A program made the position numbers and the translations under genes. Positions 41,500-50,237 of a DNA stretch of 64,000 bases are shown here, one piece after another. The stretch covers positions 4,353,010-4,417,009 of the forward strand of contig NZ_LT669941.1 of assembly GCF_900128505.1 (NCBI RefSeq). Reading direction: 5' to 3'. The DNA is from Parabacteroides timonensis. GTDB lineage: Bacteria > Bacteroidota > Bacteroidia > Bacteroidales > Tannerellaceae. The first letter of the stretch is position 1. Every line of letters begins with the position of its first letter. A model generated the notes under the pieces. It saw only the letters and a program-made list of their open reading frames with translations, was not told the origin of the DNA and did no database searches.

Positions 41500-41566
41500 A
41501 TAATAATATGGCTATTGCTGCGTTATTTAAAGCAAGGAAAAACAAAACGGGTGCAAGAATACAAAG

Positions 41567-42730
41567 ATGTTTGAAAAACAGATACAAATGGTCGATTTGC
41601 ATGGACAATATTATCGTCTGAAAAAGGAGATAGATATTGCAATGCAAGCAGTAATTGAAAGCAGTGCCTTTATCAATGGACCTCAGGTGAGAACCTTTGG
41701 AGATCATTTGGCCGGGTATCTGAATATTCCTTATGTGATTCCATGCGGGAATGGAACGGATGCTTTGCAGATTGCATTGATGGCTCTGGAACTACAACCT
41801 GGTGATGAGGTGATTGTTCCTTCATTCACATATGTGGCTGCTGCGGAAGTGATTGCCTTATTAGGGTTAACACCGGTACTGGTAGATGTCGATCCGCAAA
41901 CATTTAATATCGATTCTCGGAAGATAGAGGGGGCGATCTCTCGCAATACTAAGGCTGTTATAGCAGTACATTTATTCGGGCAATCTAGTGATATGGAGCC
42001 GCTCCTGAAAATTGCTGAGAGGTATCATTTGTATGTGATAGAAGATAATGCCCAGTCCATTGGCGCTGAATATACTTTTGCGGATGGTCGCGTAAAGAAA
42101 ACGGGTACAATGGGACATATCGGGACAACATCTTTCTTTCCTTCCAAACCGTTGGCCTGTTATGGGGATGGAGGGGCCTTGATGACCTCCGACGCGGTTC
42201 TGGCTAAACGTATCCGTATGATTGCCAATCATGGGCAGGAGCTTAAATATCATCATAAACTGATCGGATGTAATTCAAGACTGGATACTTTGCAGGCTGC
42301 TATTTTGGATGTGAAACTGAAATATATCGATGAATTTACGGAAGCCCGCAGGATAGTGGCTGCAAGATACGATGAGGCGTTGTCTTCGTGTGACCTGTTG
42401 ATTCTTCCGAAGAAATCGGCATTTTCCACTCATGTATATCATCAGTATACGGTTCGGTTGAAGCCTGTTGCCGGTTTCTCATCTATTGCGGAGCAACGGA
42501 AGCTTTTACAGGATTATCTGAAAGAGAAAGGTATTCCTTCAATGGTCTATTATCCGTTGCCTTTACAGGCGCAGGATGCTTATAAATGGATGGCGCGTAC
42601 ACCGGGAAGCATTGATGAATCGGCCCGTTTGAGTCAATGCGTTCTGTCATTGCCTATCCATACTGAAATGACAAAAGAAGAACAAGAGTATATAATTGAT
42701 GCGATAGTCAATTTTAAGTATAATGAATAA
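41567..42730 (+). CDS. DegT/DnrJ/EryC1 sugar aminotransferase (WbpE-like)
   Basis: A 387-residue PLP-dependent aminotransferase of the nucleotide-sugar class. NGTDALQIALMAL near residues 62-74 binds PLP phosphate, the catalytic aspartate is in IEDNAQSIGAEY near 154-165, and the Schiff-base lysine in TSFFPSKPLACYGDGGAL near 183-200. It would transaminate the 3-keto group of a UDP-GlcNAc-uronate, the reaction of WbpE in P. aeruginosa O5 O-antigen. The next gene, overlapping by 8 bases, is a WbpB-like oxidoreductase that would make the keto substrate, strengthening the assignment. Other amino sugars (e.g. 4-amino) remain possible. Confidence 0.85.
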   Translation: MFEKQIQMVDLHGQYYRLKKEIDIAMQAVIESSAFINGPQVRTFGDHLAGYLNIPYVIPCGNGTDALQIALMALELQPGDEVIVPSFTYVAAAEVIALLGLTPVLVDVDPQTFNIDSRKIEGAISRNTKAVIAVHLFGQSSDMEPLLKIAERYHLYVIEDNAQSIGAEYTFADGRVKKTGTMGHIGTTSFFPSKPLACYGDGGALMTSDAVLAKRIRMIANHGQELKYHHKLIGCNSRLDTLQAAILDVKLKYIDEFTEARRIVAARYDEALSSCDLLILPKKSAFSTHVYHQYTVRLKPVAGFSSIAEQRKLLQDYLKEKGIPSMVYYPLPLQAQDAYKWMARTPGSIDESARLSQCVLSLPIHTEMTKEEQEYIIDAIVNFKYNE

Positions 42731-43748
42731 GATAAAATTTGCTGTAGTAGGCTGTGGGCATATCGGAAAACGTCATGCCGAAATGGTTACCCGTGATCCG
42801 GATGCCGAACTGGTTGCCTTGTGTGATATTCGTCCGCGTGAAGAGTTGGGAATCGATGCCTACGATGTACCTTTCTTTTCTGGTTTGCAGGATTTGTTGC
42901 AGAGTAATATTCAGGTAGATGTAGTTAATGTCTGCACACCGAATGGTTTGCATGCCTCTATGGCGGTACAGGCTGTTGAGGCTGGCTGTAACGTAGTAAT
43001 AGAAAAGCCGATGGCTCTGACATTGGCAGATGCGGAGAAGGTGGTCTATGCCTCTTTGAAATATCATAAGCAAGTGTTTTGTGTGATGCAGAACCGCTAT
43101 TCCCCTCCTTCTGTTTGGATTAAAGAGATGATCGAGTCCGGAAAATTGGGTAAGATCTATATGGTTCAGCTGAATTGCTACTGGAATCGTGACGACCGTT
43201 ATTATAAACCGGGTGGTTGGCATGGAGATGCTGCACTTGATGGTGGAACACTTTTCACCCAGTTCTCTCATTTTATCGATATTATGTACTGGTTGTTTGG
43301 TGATATATGTAATATTCAGGCTCGTTTTGCTGATTTCAATCACGAAAAGCTGACGGATTTTGAAGACTCCGGCTTTGTGAACTTCAATTTTGTGAACGGT
43401 GGCATGGGGAGCTTAAACTATTCTACCTCCGTATGGAATAGGAATATGGAAAGCAGTATGCTGATCGTAGCCGAGAATGGTAGCGTAAAAATCGGTGGAC
43501 AATATATGAACGAAGTGGAATATTGCCATGTGAAGGATTACGAAATGCCTGAACTGGCTCCGACTAATCCCGGTAATGACTATGGTCCTTATAAAGGTTC
43601 GGCCCAGAACCATAACTTCGTAATTCGTAATGTTGTCCGTGTACTTTCGGGTTCAGGCTCGGAAAGTATTACTACCAATGTACTGGAGGGTATGAAGGTG
43701 GTGGATATGATACAGCGCATTTACGCACTAAAAGAGCAACAACGTTGA
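42723..43748 (+). CDS. Gfo/Idh/MocA oxidoreductase (WbpB-like UDP-GlcNAcA 3-dehydrogenase)
   Basis: A 341-residue NAD-dependent oxidoreductase. The Rossmann motif VVGCGHIGKRHAEMV lies near residues 8-22. The conserved EKPMALTLADAEKV near 95-108 carries the catalytic-site Lys. The GGTLFTQFSHFIDIMYWLFG block near 174-193 provides the His-Asp region of this subfamily and matches WbpB/WlbA-type enzymes. It would oxidise C3 of UDP-2-acetamido-2-deoxy-glucuronate, made by the dehydrogenase at 6663-7955. It overlaps the aminotransferase gene by 8 bases, so the two are translated together. The N-acetyltransferase (WbpD) that usually follows is not in this window. Confidence 0.83.
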   Translation: MNKIKFAVVGCGHIGKRHAEMVTRDPDAELVALCDIRPREELGIDAYDVPFFSGLQDLLQSNIQVDVVNVCTPNGLHASMAVQAVEAGCNVVIEKPMALTLADAEKVVYASLKYHKQVFCVMQNRYSPPSVWIKEMIESGKLGKIYMVQLNCYWNRDDRYYKPGGWHGDAALDGGTLFTQFSHFIDIMYWLFGDICNIQARFADFNHEKLTDFEDSGFVNFNFVNGGMGSLNYSTSVWNRNMESSMLIVAENGSVKIGGQYMNEVEYCHVKDYEMPELAPTNPGNDYGPYKGSAQNHNFVIRNVVRVLSGSGSESITTNVLEGMKVVDMIQRIYALKEQQR

Positions 43749-43832
43749 TAGTGTAGGTGAGGCTGATGATTATGTGGACATGGACATTTTATAAATATAC
43801 TTTTTTATGGGGCTAAAATCCCTTCAATTTCC

Positions 43833-43840
43833 TATCTTTG
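43833..43840 (+). promoter_or_regulatory. -7 box starting the uxs-ugd-glycan operon
   Basis: TATCTTTG is a perfect TAnnTTTG match. The first in-frame ATG after it (43879) gives a poor N-terminus, so the leader probably runs about 100 bases to the ATG at 43945. Confidence 0.5.
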
Positions 43841-43944
43841 TGGCAGTTTTGTTATTCTCTGTATGGGACTGACGAACCTTGATGTGTCTTCATTTCTCGA
43901 AGATTGTTGAGATATATAGGAAAAACTCAAATTTTACAACTAGC

Positions 43945-44874
43945 ATGAAACAGATTTTAGTTACCGGAGGAGCAGGCTTTATTGGCTCTCATCTTTGTGA
44001 ACGCCTGCTGAAAGACGGAAACAATGTGATTTGTATGGATAATTATTTTACAGGTTGCAAACAAAATGTTATTCATTTATTGGACAATCCCTATTTTGAA
44101 CTGGTCCGCCACGATGTGACGTTTCCTTATTACGTGGAAGTTGACGAGATCTATAATCTGGCTTGCCCGGCATCGCCTATACATTATCAGTTCGATCCGG
44201 TGAGTACGACTAAAACTTCTGTTATCGGTGCTATTAATATGCTAGGGTTGGCTAAACGTACAAAAGCTCGTATCCTTCAGGCTTCAACGAGTGAGGTATA
44301 TGGTGATCCGTTCGTTCATCCACAGGAAGAAAGTTACTGGGGGAATGTAAATCCGATAGGTGTACGGAGTTGTTATGACGAAGGAAAACGATGTGCGGAA
44401 ACGTTGTTCATGGATTATCATAGACAAAATAAAGTAGACATCAAGATTATCCGTATCTTCAATACTTATGGCCCCCGTATGCGGCCGGATGATGGAAGAG
44501 TTGTTTCCAACTTCATCATGCAGGCTCTGAAAGGAGATGATATCACCATCTATGGGGATGGAAAGCAGACCCGTAGTTTTCAATATGTGGATGACCTGAT
44601 TGAAGGCATGATCCGTATGATGGCATCTAAAGACTTCACCGGCCCTGTTAATTTAGGTAATCCGAGAGAATTTACTATGATAGAATTGGCTGAGATGGTC
44701 CTTAGAATGACTAACTCAAAATCAAAACTCGTATTTAAACCTCTTCCTGCTGACGATCCTAAACAGCGTAAACCGAATATTTCTTTAGCCAAAGAAAAAC
44801 TGAATGGTTGGGAACCGAATATTCGTTTGGAGGAGGGTTTGGTAGAGACGATTAAGTATTTCAAAAGTCTTTAA
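43945..44874 (+). CDS. UDP-glucuronate decarboxylase (UDP-xylose synthase)
   Basis: A 309-residue extended short-chain dehydrogenase. I chose the ATG at 43945 because the product then starts MKQILVTGGAGFIGSHLCER, the normal NAD-binding N-terminus; an upstream ATG at 43879 adds 22 residues with no match. DEIYNLACPASPIHYQ near residues 66-81 and STSEVYGDP near 111-119 are characteristic of UXS enzymes, as is the catalytic YDEGKR (Y-x3-K) near 142-147. It converts UDP-glucuronate to UDP-xylose. The next gene, ugd, makes UDP-glucuronate, so the pair forms a complete UDP-xylose branch from UDP-glucose. Confidence 0.92.
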   Translation: MKQILVTGGAGFIGSHLCERLLKDGNNVICMDNYFTGCKQNVIHLLDNPYFELVRHDVTFPYYVEVDEIYNLACPASPIHYQFDPVSTTKTSVIGAINMLGLAKRTKARILQASTSEVYGDPFVHPQEESYWGNVNPIGVRSCYDEGKRCAETLFMDYHRQNKVDIKIIRIFNTYGPRMRPDDGRVVSNFIMQALKGDDITIYGDGKQTRSFQYVDDLIEGMIRMMASKDFTGPVNLGNPREFTMIELAEMVLRMTNSKSKLVFKPLPADDPKQRKPNISLAKEKLNGWEPNIRLEEGLVETIKYFKSL

Positions 44875-44895
44875 TTTTGTATTTGATTATAAATT

Positions 44896-46209
44896 ATGAA
44901 AATAGCGATAGTAGGTACAGGCTATGTAGGCCTGGTGACCGGAACCTGTTTTGCCGAGATGGGTACCGAAGTTTTTTGTGTAGACGTAAATACCGAAAAA
45001 ATTGAGAACCTAAAAAAAGGCATAATTCCTATCTACGAACCTGGCCTCGAAGAAATGGTTCATCGTAACCAGCAGGCCGGCAGATTACATTTTACAACCG
45101 ATTTGACAGAGTGTCTGGATGAGGTAGAAGTCTTGTTCAGTGCCGTAGGTACACCTCCTGATGAAGATGGTAGTGCAGACTTGAAGTATGTGCTTGAAGT
45201 TGCCCGTACTGTCGGTCGTAATATCAAGAAACATATTCTGGTGGTGACAAAGAGTACGGTGCCTGTGGGTACTGCAAAAAAGGTGCGCCAGGCTATTCAG
45301 GATGAGTTGGATAAGCGGGGAATACAGATTGAATTTGATGTTGCTTCCAATCCGGAATTCCTGAAAGAAGGAGCTGCGATCAGTGACTTTATGAGTCCGG
45401 ATCGTGTTGTTGTTGGTGTCGAGTCGGAACGTGCAGAAGAGTTGATGACTCGTTTGTATCGTCCTTTCCTTTTAAATAATTTCCGTGTAATTTTTATGGA
45501 TGTGCCATCTGCAGAGATGACCAAATATGCTGCAAACGCAATGTTGGCTACCCGCATCAGCTTTATGAATGATGTGGCTAACCTATGTGAAATTGTTGGT
45601 GCCGATATAAATATGGTGCGTAAAGGCATTGGTTCAGATAATCGTATTGGCAATCGTTTTTTATATGCAGGTATCGGTTATGGTGGTTCTTGTTTCCCGA
45701 AAGATGTGAAAGCATTGATCAATACCGCAAAATTGAATAATTACCCAATGCGTATTCTTCAGGCAGTAGAAGAAGTAAATGATGAGCAAAAATCACTTTT
45801 ATTCCGTAAATTGGAAAAACATTTTAATGGAGATCTGAAGGGTAAGCGTGTTGCTCTCTGGGGATTGGCATTTAAGCCGGAAACCGATGATATGCGTGAA
45901 GCTCCGTCATTAGTTTTAATAGAAAAACTACTAGCCGCGGGTTGTGAGGTGTATGCTTATGATCCGGTAGCTGTAGAAGAAACAAAGCGTCGTATCGGCG
46001 ACTCGATCCATTATGCAAAGGATATCTATGATGCCGTGGTGGATGCCGATGCCTTGATGCTTGTAACGGAATGGAAAGAATTCCGTATGCCTTCCTGGTC
46101 TGCTGTAAAGAAGCTGATGGCTACCCCGTTAGTTCTTGATGGCCGTAATATTTATGATATTAAGGAGATGGAAGGAAATGGGTTTGTTTATCATTGTATA
46201 GGAAGGTAA
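44896..46209 (+). CDS. ugd: UDP-glucose 6-dehydrogenase
   Basis: A 437-residue dehydrogenase starting MKIAIVGTGYVGLVTGTCFA. NPEFLKEGAA near residues 152-161 binds substrate and the catalytic cysteine lies in GYGGSCFPKDVKAL near 259-272, the pattern specific to UDP-glucose dehydrogenases. The C-terminal domain has LWGLAFKPETDDMREAPS near 321-338. It oxidises UDP-glucose to UDP-glucuronate using two NAD. It follows uxs after 21 bases. Its codon use is still like the core genome, whereas the genes after 46271 become AT-rich, so the foreign block probably starts after this gene. Confidence 0.95.
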   Translation: MKIAIVGTGYVGLVTGTCFAEMGTEVFCVDVNTEKIENLKKGIIPIYEPGLEEMVHRNQQAGRLHFTTDLTECLDEVEVLFSAVGTPPDEDGSADLKYVLEVARTVGRNIKKHILVVTKSTVPVGTAKKVRQAIQDELDKRGIQIEFDVASNPEFLKEGAAISDFMSPDRVVVGVESERAEELMTRLYRPFLLNNFRVIFMDVPSAEMTKYAANAMLATRISFMNDVANLCEIVGADINMVRKGIGSDNRIGNRFLYAGIGYGGSCFPKDVKALINTAKLNNYPMRILQAVEEVNDEQKSLLFRKLEKHFNGDLKGKRVALWGLAFKPETDDMREAPSLVLIEKLLAAGCEVYAYDPVAVEETKRRIGDSIHYAKDIYDAVVDADALMLVTEWKEFRMPSWSAVKKLMATPLVLDGRNIYDIKEMEGNGFVYHCIGR

Positions 46210-46270
46210 TCTTCCTTTTAACTTGAGGTAAAAGGAGCTTGAATTAAAATTGCTTTGGAAATATAAGTAG

Positions 46271-47752
46271 ATGGGAATAGTTATAAGGCAAAGTATAAAA
46301 GGAACTATTATAAATTATATTGGGGCCTTTATCGGTTTTCTTACTACTTTCTTTATTCAAACCCGGTTTCTTCGTGCAGATGAAATCGGGCTTTTAAGTG
46401 TTATTTATGAGGCAGGAATGATGTTTGCGGCATTGGCAATGTTGGGAACAAATTCTTCTGCAGTACGTTTCTTCCCATATTTTAAAGATGAAAAGAAAAA
46501 ACATAATGGTTTTTTCTTTTACATGTTATTTCTTCCATTTATAGGGCTATTGATTTTTATACCTTTATATCTTATTTTGCATACGCCAATAAATGATTAT
46601 TTTTCCAAGAATTCAGCTCTTTTTATAAATTACTATTACTGGATTATTCCTCTAATTTTATTTTTACTGTATTGGATTGTATTTGAATGTTATGCATCAT
46701 TGCTATTAAAAATTGCTATTCCTAAATTTATTCGTGAAGTAGTTTTAAGAGTATTATTATTGATCATTTATTTATTATATGGCTTAAATATTATAGGAAT
46801 AGATGGTTTAGTTGGATGCTATATAGGTGTATATGGAATTGGTGCATTATGTTGTTTTTATTATATATCCAGGATAGGAACAGTTTCTTTACGACATGAT
46901 TATTCATATGTAGAAAGACCTTTAAGGAAACAAGTTTTTAAATATACTGCTTATTTAGTCATAGGTGCTTTAAGTGGAGGTATAGTAGGAAGGCTTGATT
47001 TGTTTATGGTAAGTGCTCAGTTGGGATTAGATTATGCTGGTATCTATAGAATTGCATTTTATATTGTAGCAGTTATTGGTATCCCTTCACAATCTATTAG
47101 TACGATCGCTTCTCCTTTGGCTGCAGATTTATTAGCAAAAGAAAATTTTAATGAAGCAAATGAGTTATATAAAAAAGTTGCATTACATCAGTTTATTGCA
47201 GGTAGTTTAGTGTTTTTATTTATTTGGATTAATATTGATAATATATTTTCTATTATTCCTAATGGAGAGGTCTATAAAATAGGCAAATGGGTCGTTTTTT
47301 ATATGGCATTGGCAAAGATCATAGAAATTACACTTTCCTTTGGAGGAAGTCTGATCAGTTTTTCTCGGTATTATTATTGGGGATTGTACTTTACTTTCTT
47401 TATAACAGGAATAACGATTTTAGGGAATAATCTTTTAATCCCTATATGGGGAGTTACAGGGGCTGCTTTGGCTACTGCTATCACAACTCTTATTTCCTAT
47501 GGTTTACAGCAATGGTTGCTTTTTATAAAAATAAAAGCAAATCCTTATTCAATAGGATTTGTTAAGCAATTGGGAGTGGTGTTCTTTTTGTGGTTTGCAA
47601 ATATGGCATTACCAACATTGGAGAATCCCTGGTTTGATTGTATTTATCGTTCAATTCTATTAGGTATTGGAGCAGTCTCTCTCTTGTATATTTTTAAAGT
47701 ATCTACTGATCTTAATTTGTTGATAAGGAATATTATACGATTAAATAAATGA
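46271..47752 (+). CDS. Wzx-like oligosaccharide flippase (polysaccharide biosynthesis protein)
   Basis: A 493-residue protein with about 12-14 predicted membrane helices in the MOP/PST flippase layout. The first segment (VIRQSIKGTIINYIGAFIGF) resembles Bacteroidetes Wzx proteins, with conserved inner segments such as GGIVGRLDLFMVSAQLG near 240-256 and PIWGVTGAALATAITTLISY near 397-416. It would move undecaprenyl-linked glycan to the periplasm. No Wzy-type polymerase was recognised in this operon. Very AT-rich, marking the start of a low-GC block running to about 54250. Its stop overlaps the next ATG by 4 bases. Confidence 0.85.
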   Translation: MGIVIRQSIKGTIINYIGAFIGFLTTFFIQTRFLRADEIGLLSVIYEAGMMFAALAMLGTNSSAVRFFPYFKDEKKKHNGFFFYMLFLPFIGLLIFIPLYLILHTPINDYFSKNSALFINYYYWIIPLILFLLYWIVFECYASLLLKIAIPKFIREVVLRVLLLIIYLLYGLNIIGIDGLVGCYIGVYGIGALCCFYYISRIGTVSLRHDYSYVERPLRKQVFKYTAYLVIGALSGGIVGRLDLFMVSAQLGLDYAGIYRIAFYIVAVIGIPSQSISTIASPLAADLLAKENFNEANELYKKVALHQFIAGSLVFLFIWINIDNIFSIIPNGEVYKIGKWVVFYMALAKIIEITLSFGGSLISFSRYYYWGLYFTFFITGITILGNNLLIPIWGVTGAALATAITTLISYGLQQWLLFIKIKANPYSIGFVKQLGVVFFLWFANMALPTLENPWFDCIYRSILLGIGAVSLLYIFKVSTDLNLLIRNIIRLNK

Positions 47753-48543
47753 ATATAATTGTCATTCCCGTATATAAGGATGTTTTGGATGCAAATGAGT
47801 ATAAATCATTATTTCAGTGTTTGAAAGTATTATATAAACATCCAATTTGCTTGATAGGACCGGAAGATCTCAACTATTCTGTCTACAACGAAGTCTTTTC
47901 GGAATATGGAGTAAAATTTGATATTGAAACATTTGATTCTAACTACTTTAAAAGTGTGGCAGGTTATAATAAGCTGATGTTGAGTAGGTTTTTTTATGAA
48001 CGTTTTAGTTCATATAAATATATGCTTATTTATCAGTTGGATGCATATGTCTTTAAAGATGAGTTAGACTATTGGTGCGATAAGGATTATGATTATATAG
48101 GTGCTCCGTGGATGAAACTTAGTGGTGAGCTTGATGAAAAAAACAGTGGGAATGGTGGCTTTTCATTAAGAAAGATCGAATCTTTTATTTCATTGTTCGA
48201 TCATAAGGGTCTTTTGCTATCTCTCAAAGGATTATGTTGTTTTTATCGTTATAGAGGCCCTTTACATAAGCCAATTTGTGTGTTAGCTGGTTTATTGGGT
48301 AGGAGAAATCACCTAGAAGATTTTACAGAAACAAATATTGTAAATGAAGATTTACTTTATGCTGTACTAAAGTATAAGAGAGGGCAAAAGTTCAGAATCC
48401 CAGAATCAGCAGAGTCGATGTATTTCTCTTTTGAGGAGTCGCCCTCTATGTTATTTGAGCTAACAGGTCATACATTACCTTTTGGATGCCATGCATGGTA
48501 TAAATATGATTATGTACAATTTTGGAGTAAATATATTTATTAG
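47749..48543 (+). CDS. DUF5672 family putative glycosyltransferase
   Basis: A 264-residue protein of the DUF5672 type. An N-terminal Rossmann-like start is MNIIVIPVYKDVLDANEYKS. Later come YKYMLIYQLDAYVFKDEL near residues 84-101 (a D-x-YVF motif where the Asp may bind metal), DYIGAPWM near 107-114, NGGFSLRK near 127-134, NEDLLYAV near 200-207, and the C-terminal PFGCHAWYKYDYVQFWSKY. DUF5672 genes often lie in capsule/LPS loci and have a GT-A-like pattern. ATGA overlap with the flippase gene gives tight coupling. A dead copy of the family's tail exists at 3571-3765. Confidence 0.75.
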   Translation: MNIIVIPVYKDVLDANEYKSLFQCLKVLYKHPICLIGPEDLNYSVYNEVFSEYGVKFDIETFDSNYFKSVAGYNKLMLSRFFYERFSSYKYMLIYQLDAYVFKDELDYWCDKDYDYIGAPWMKLSGELDEKNSGNGGFSLRKIESFISLFDHKGLLLSLKGLCCFYRYRGPLHKPICVLAGLLGRRNHLEDFTETNIVNEDLLYAVLKYKRGQKFRIPESAESMYFSFEESPSMLFELTGHTLPFGCHAWYKYDYVQFWSKYIY

Positions 48544-48545
48544 GC

Positions 48546-49394
48546 ATGAAATCTTTAACATTGGTTCCAATTGGAGGTTTAGCAAATCGTTTTTATGCAA
48601 TAACATCTGCTATCGCTTTTTGCAGAGACCATGATATAACATTAAGAGTTATATGGTTTAAAGATAAAGGGATGGGCGCTGATTTTCATTCATTGTTTGA
48701 ATTGTCTGAAACCGTTGATAAACACAAAGTTGAAATTGTTGATGCAAAATGGTTTCATTACTTATATGATAGACCTCGGAAGAAAAATTTGTGGCTTCCT
48801 TGGATATGGCAGCGAATTCTGTTTAAATGGCGAAGTTATGAAAAGGATATAACAACAACTTTTAATTTAAGTTTATTAGAGACTGCACTAGATCAAAAAA
48901 ACTTTTATTTAGTTCATTGTTATGAATTTTATCCAATCTCTGACTTTAATATTCTTTTGTTGAGAAAAGATATTTTCTATGAGGTTAAAAGAATAAGAGC
49001 TTCTTTTAGTGGAAATAATGTCGTTGGGATCCATATAAGACGAACTGATAATATTAATTCGGTTAGAAAGAGTCCATTGGAGTTGTTTATTCATTCAATG
49101 GACAAAGAAATAGAGTTAGATCCTAAAGTGGTATTTTTTGTGGCTTCGGACTCTTTATGTGAGAAACAAAAATTAAAGAATAGATATGGAGAACATATTT
49201 TGACTTATGGAGAAGTAGTTAAAAGAGACAATGAAAAAGGAATTAAAGAGGCATTAATAGAATTATATTTGTTATCAAAAACAGATAGGATATATGGTTC
49301 AGCTTCAAGTTCTTTTTCTTTATTGGCAGCCAAGTTATCAGGGATAAGTGTAAAGATTCTTTCGACAGATAATAAATATGAGAATGATAGATGA
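48546..49394 (+). CDS. Fucosyltransferase-superfamily-like GT-B glycosyltransferase
   Basis: A 282-residue protein. VPIGGLANRFYAITSAIAFC near residues 7-26 resembles the N-terminal GGLGNQ loop of GT11-type fucosyltransferases. VVGIHIRRTDNIN near 159-171 is the HxRRxD motif that binds the GDP beta-phosphate in the fucosyltransferase superfamily, and IYGSASSSFSLLAAKLSG near 254-271 is the C-terminal serine-rich donor site. The donor may be GDP-fucose or another GDP-sugar. GDP-heptose made by the cassette at 58587-61418 is an interesting alternative. It starts 2 bases after the DUF5672 stop and overlaps the next ATG by 4 bases. AT-rich. Confidence 0.65.
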   Translation: MKSLTLVPIGGLANRFYAITSAIAFCRDHDITLRVIWFKDKGMGADFHSLFELSETVDKHKVEIVDAKWFHYLYDRPRKKNLWLPWIWQRILFKWRSYEKDITTTFNLSLLETALDQKNFYLVHCYEFYPISDFNILLLRKDIFYEVKRIRASFSGNNVVGIHIRRTDNINSVRKSPLELFIHSMDKEIELDPKVVFFVASDSLCEKQKLKNRYGEHILTYGEVVKRDNEKGIKEALIELYLLSKTDRIYGSASSSFSLLAAKLSGISVKILSTDNKYENDR

Positions 49395-50209
49395 AAACCT
49401 ATGGAGATGTTAATTTGATATATACAGAAAACACTTTACCTAATATTCTAAAGTGGGTTTCTCCAAATTCTAAAGTGTTAGAATTTGGACCGGCAATGGG
49501 ATATATGACTCGATATATGAAAGAAATATTAAACTGTAAGGTGACATGTATCGAACTAAATGTTGATATGGCTAAAGTTGCAAGTCAATATGCTGAACAT
49601 ATGATAGTTGCTAATTTAGACAATGATGATTGGAGTGATCATTTAGATGGAACGTTTGATTATATTATATTGGGTGATGTTTTGGAGCATTTACGAAATC
49701 CCAGTCTGATAATAAAGAATTGTATACAATTTTTGTCTCCTAAAGGTTTTATTTTAACTTCTATTCCTAACATAGGGCATAGTTCAATAATATTGAGTTT
49801 AATGGATGGTGACTTTGAATATCAAGAGTATGGTCTTTTGGATAGTAGTCATATTCATTTTTTCACTCGGAAGAGTATTAATGCAATGATGAATGATTGT
49901 GGATTGATTTGTATTGAAGAGAATAATAATATTAATCCACTCCCTGGAAACACAGAATTTTACAAATTTTATATTACCCACATTTCTGGGATATTTTCTT
50001 GCCTCAGAAAAAAAGATACGGCTGTTTATCAGTTTGTCCAAAAATGGGGATTTATTGAATATACTCAAGGACCTAGGCAATTGGAAGGCTATAAATTGTC
50101 TTTTAAGAAGTCAATACTTGTTCTGTTAGATGATTTAAATGATTATATCGGTTATCGATTTAACCATAAATTATCATTACCTCTTTTTTTGAAGAAATTA
50201 TTTAGATAG
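49391..50209 (+). CDS. SAM-dependent methyltransferase (class I)
   Basis: A 272-residue methyltransferase. Motif I is VLEFGPAMGYMTRYM near residues 28-42, the acidic strand TCIELN near 51-56, and DYIILGDVLEHLRNPSLII near 88-106 is the motif IV/post IV region typical of UbiE/Methyltransf_11/23 enzymes. The C-terminal 90 residues are not recognisable and may bind acceptor. In a glycan operon it probably methylates a sugar, perhaps as a chain-capping step. It is coupled to the upstream gene by ATGA overlap. AT-rich like its neighbours. Confidence 0.78.
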   Translation: MKTYGDVNLIYTENTLPNILKWVSPNSKVLEFGPAMGYMTRYMKEILNCKVTCIELNVDMAKVASQYAEHMIVANLDNDDWSDHLDGTFDYIILGDVLEHLRNPSLIIKNCIQFLSPKGFILTSIPNIGHSSIILSLMDGDFEYQEYGLLDSSHIHFFTRKSINAMMNDCGLICIEENNNINPLPGNTEFYKFYITHISGIFSCLRKKDTAVYQFVQKWGFIEYTQGPRQLEGYKLSFKKSILVLLDDLNDYIGYRFNHKLSLPLFLKKLFR

Positions 50210-50237
50210 AGGTCTTGGATTATAAAATAGGGCTGTG

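Noticed and set aside
43879..43944. Upstream 22-residue extension of UDP-xylose synthase
   Set aside because: The conserved NAD-binding N-terminus begins at the ATG at 43945; the extension has no similarity and starts only about 40 bases after the -7 box.
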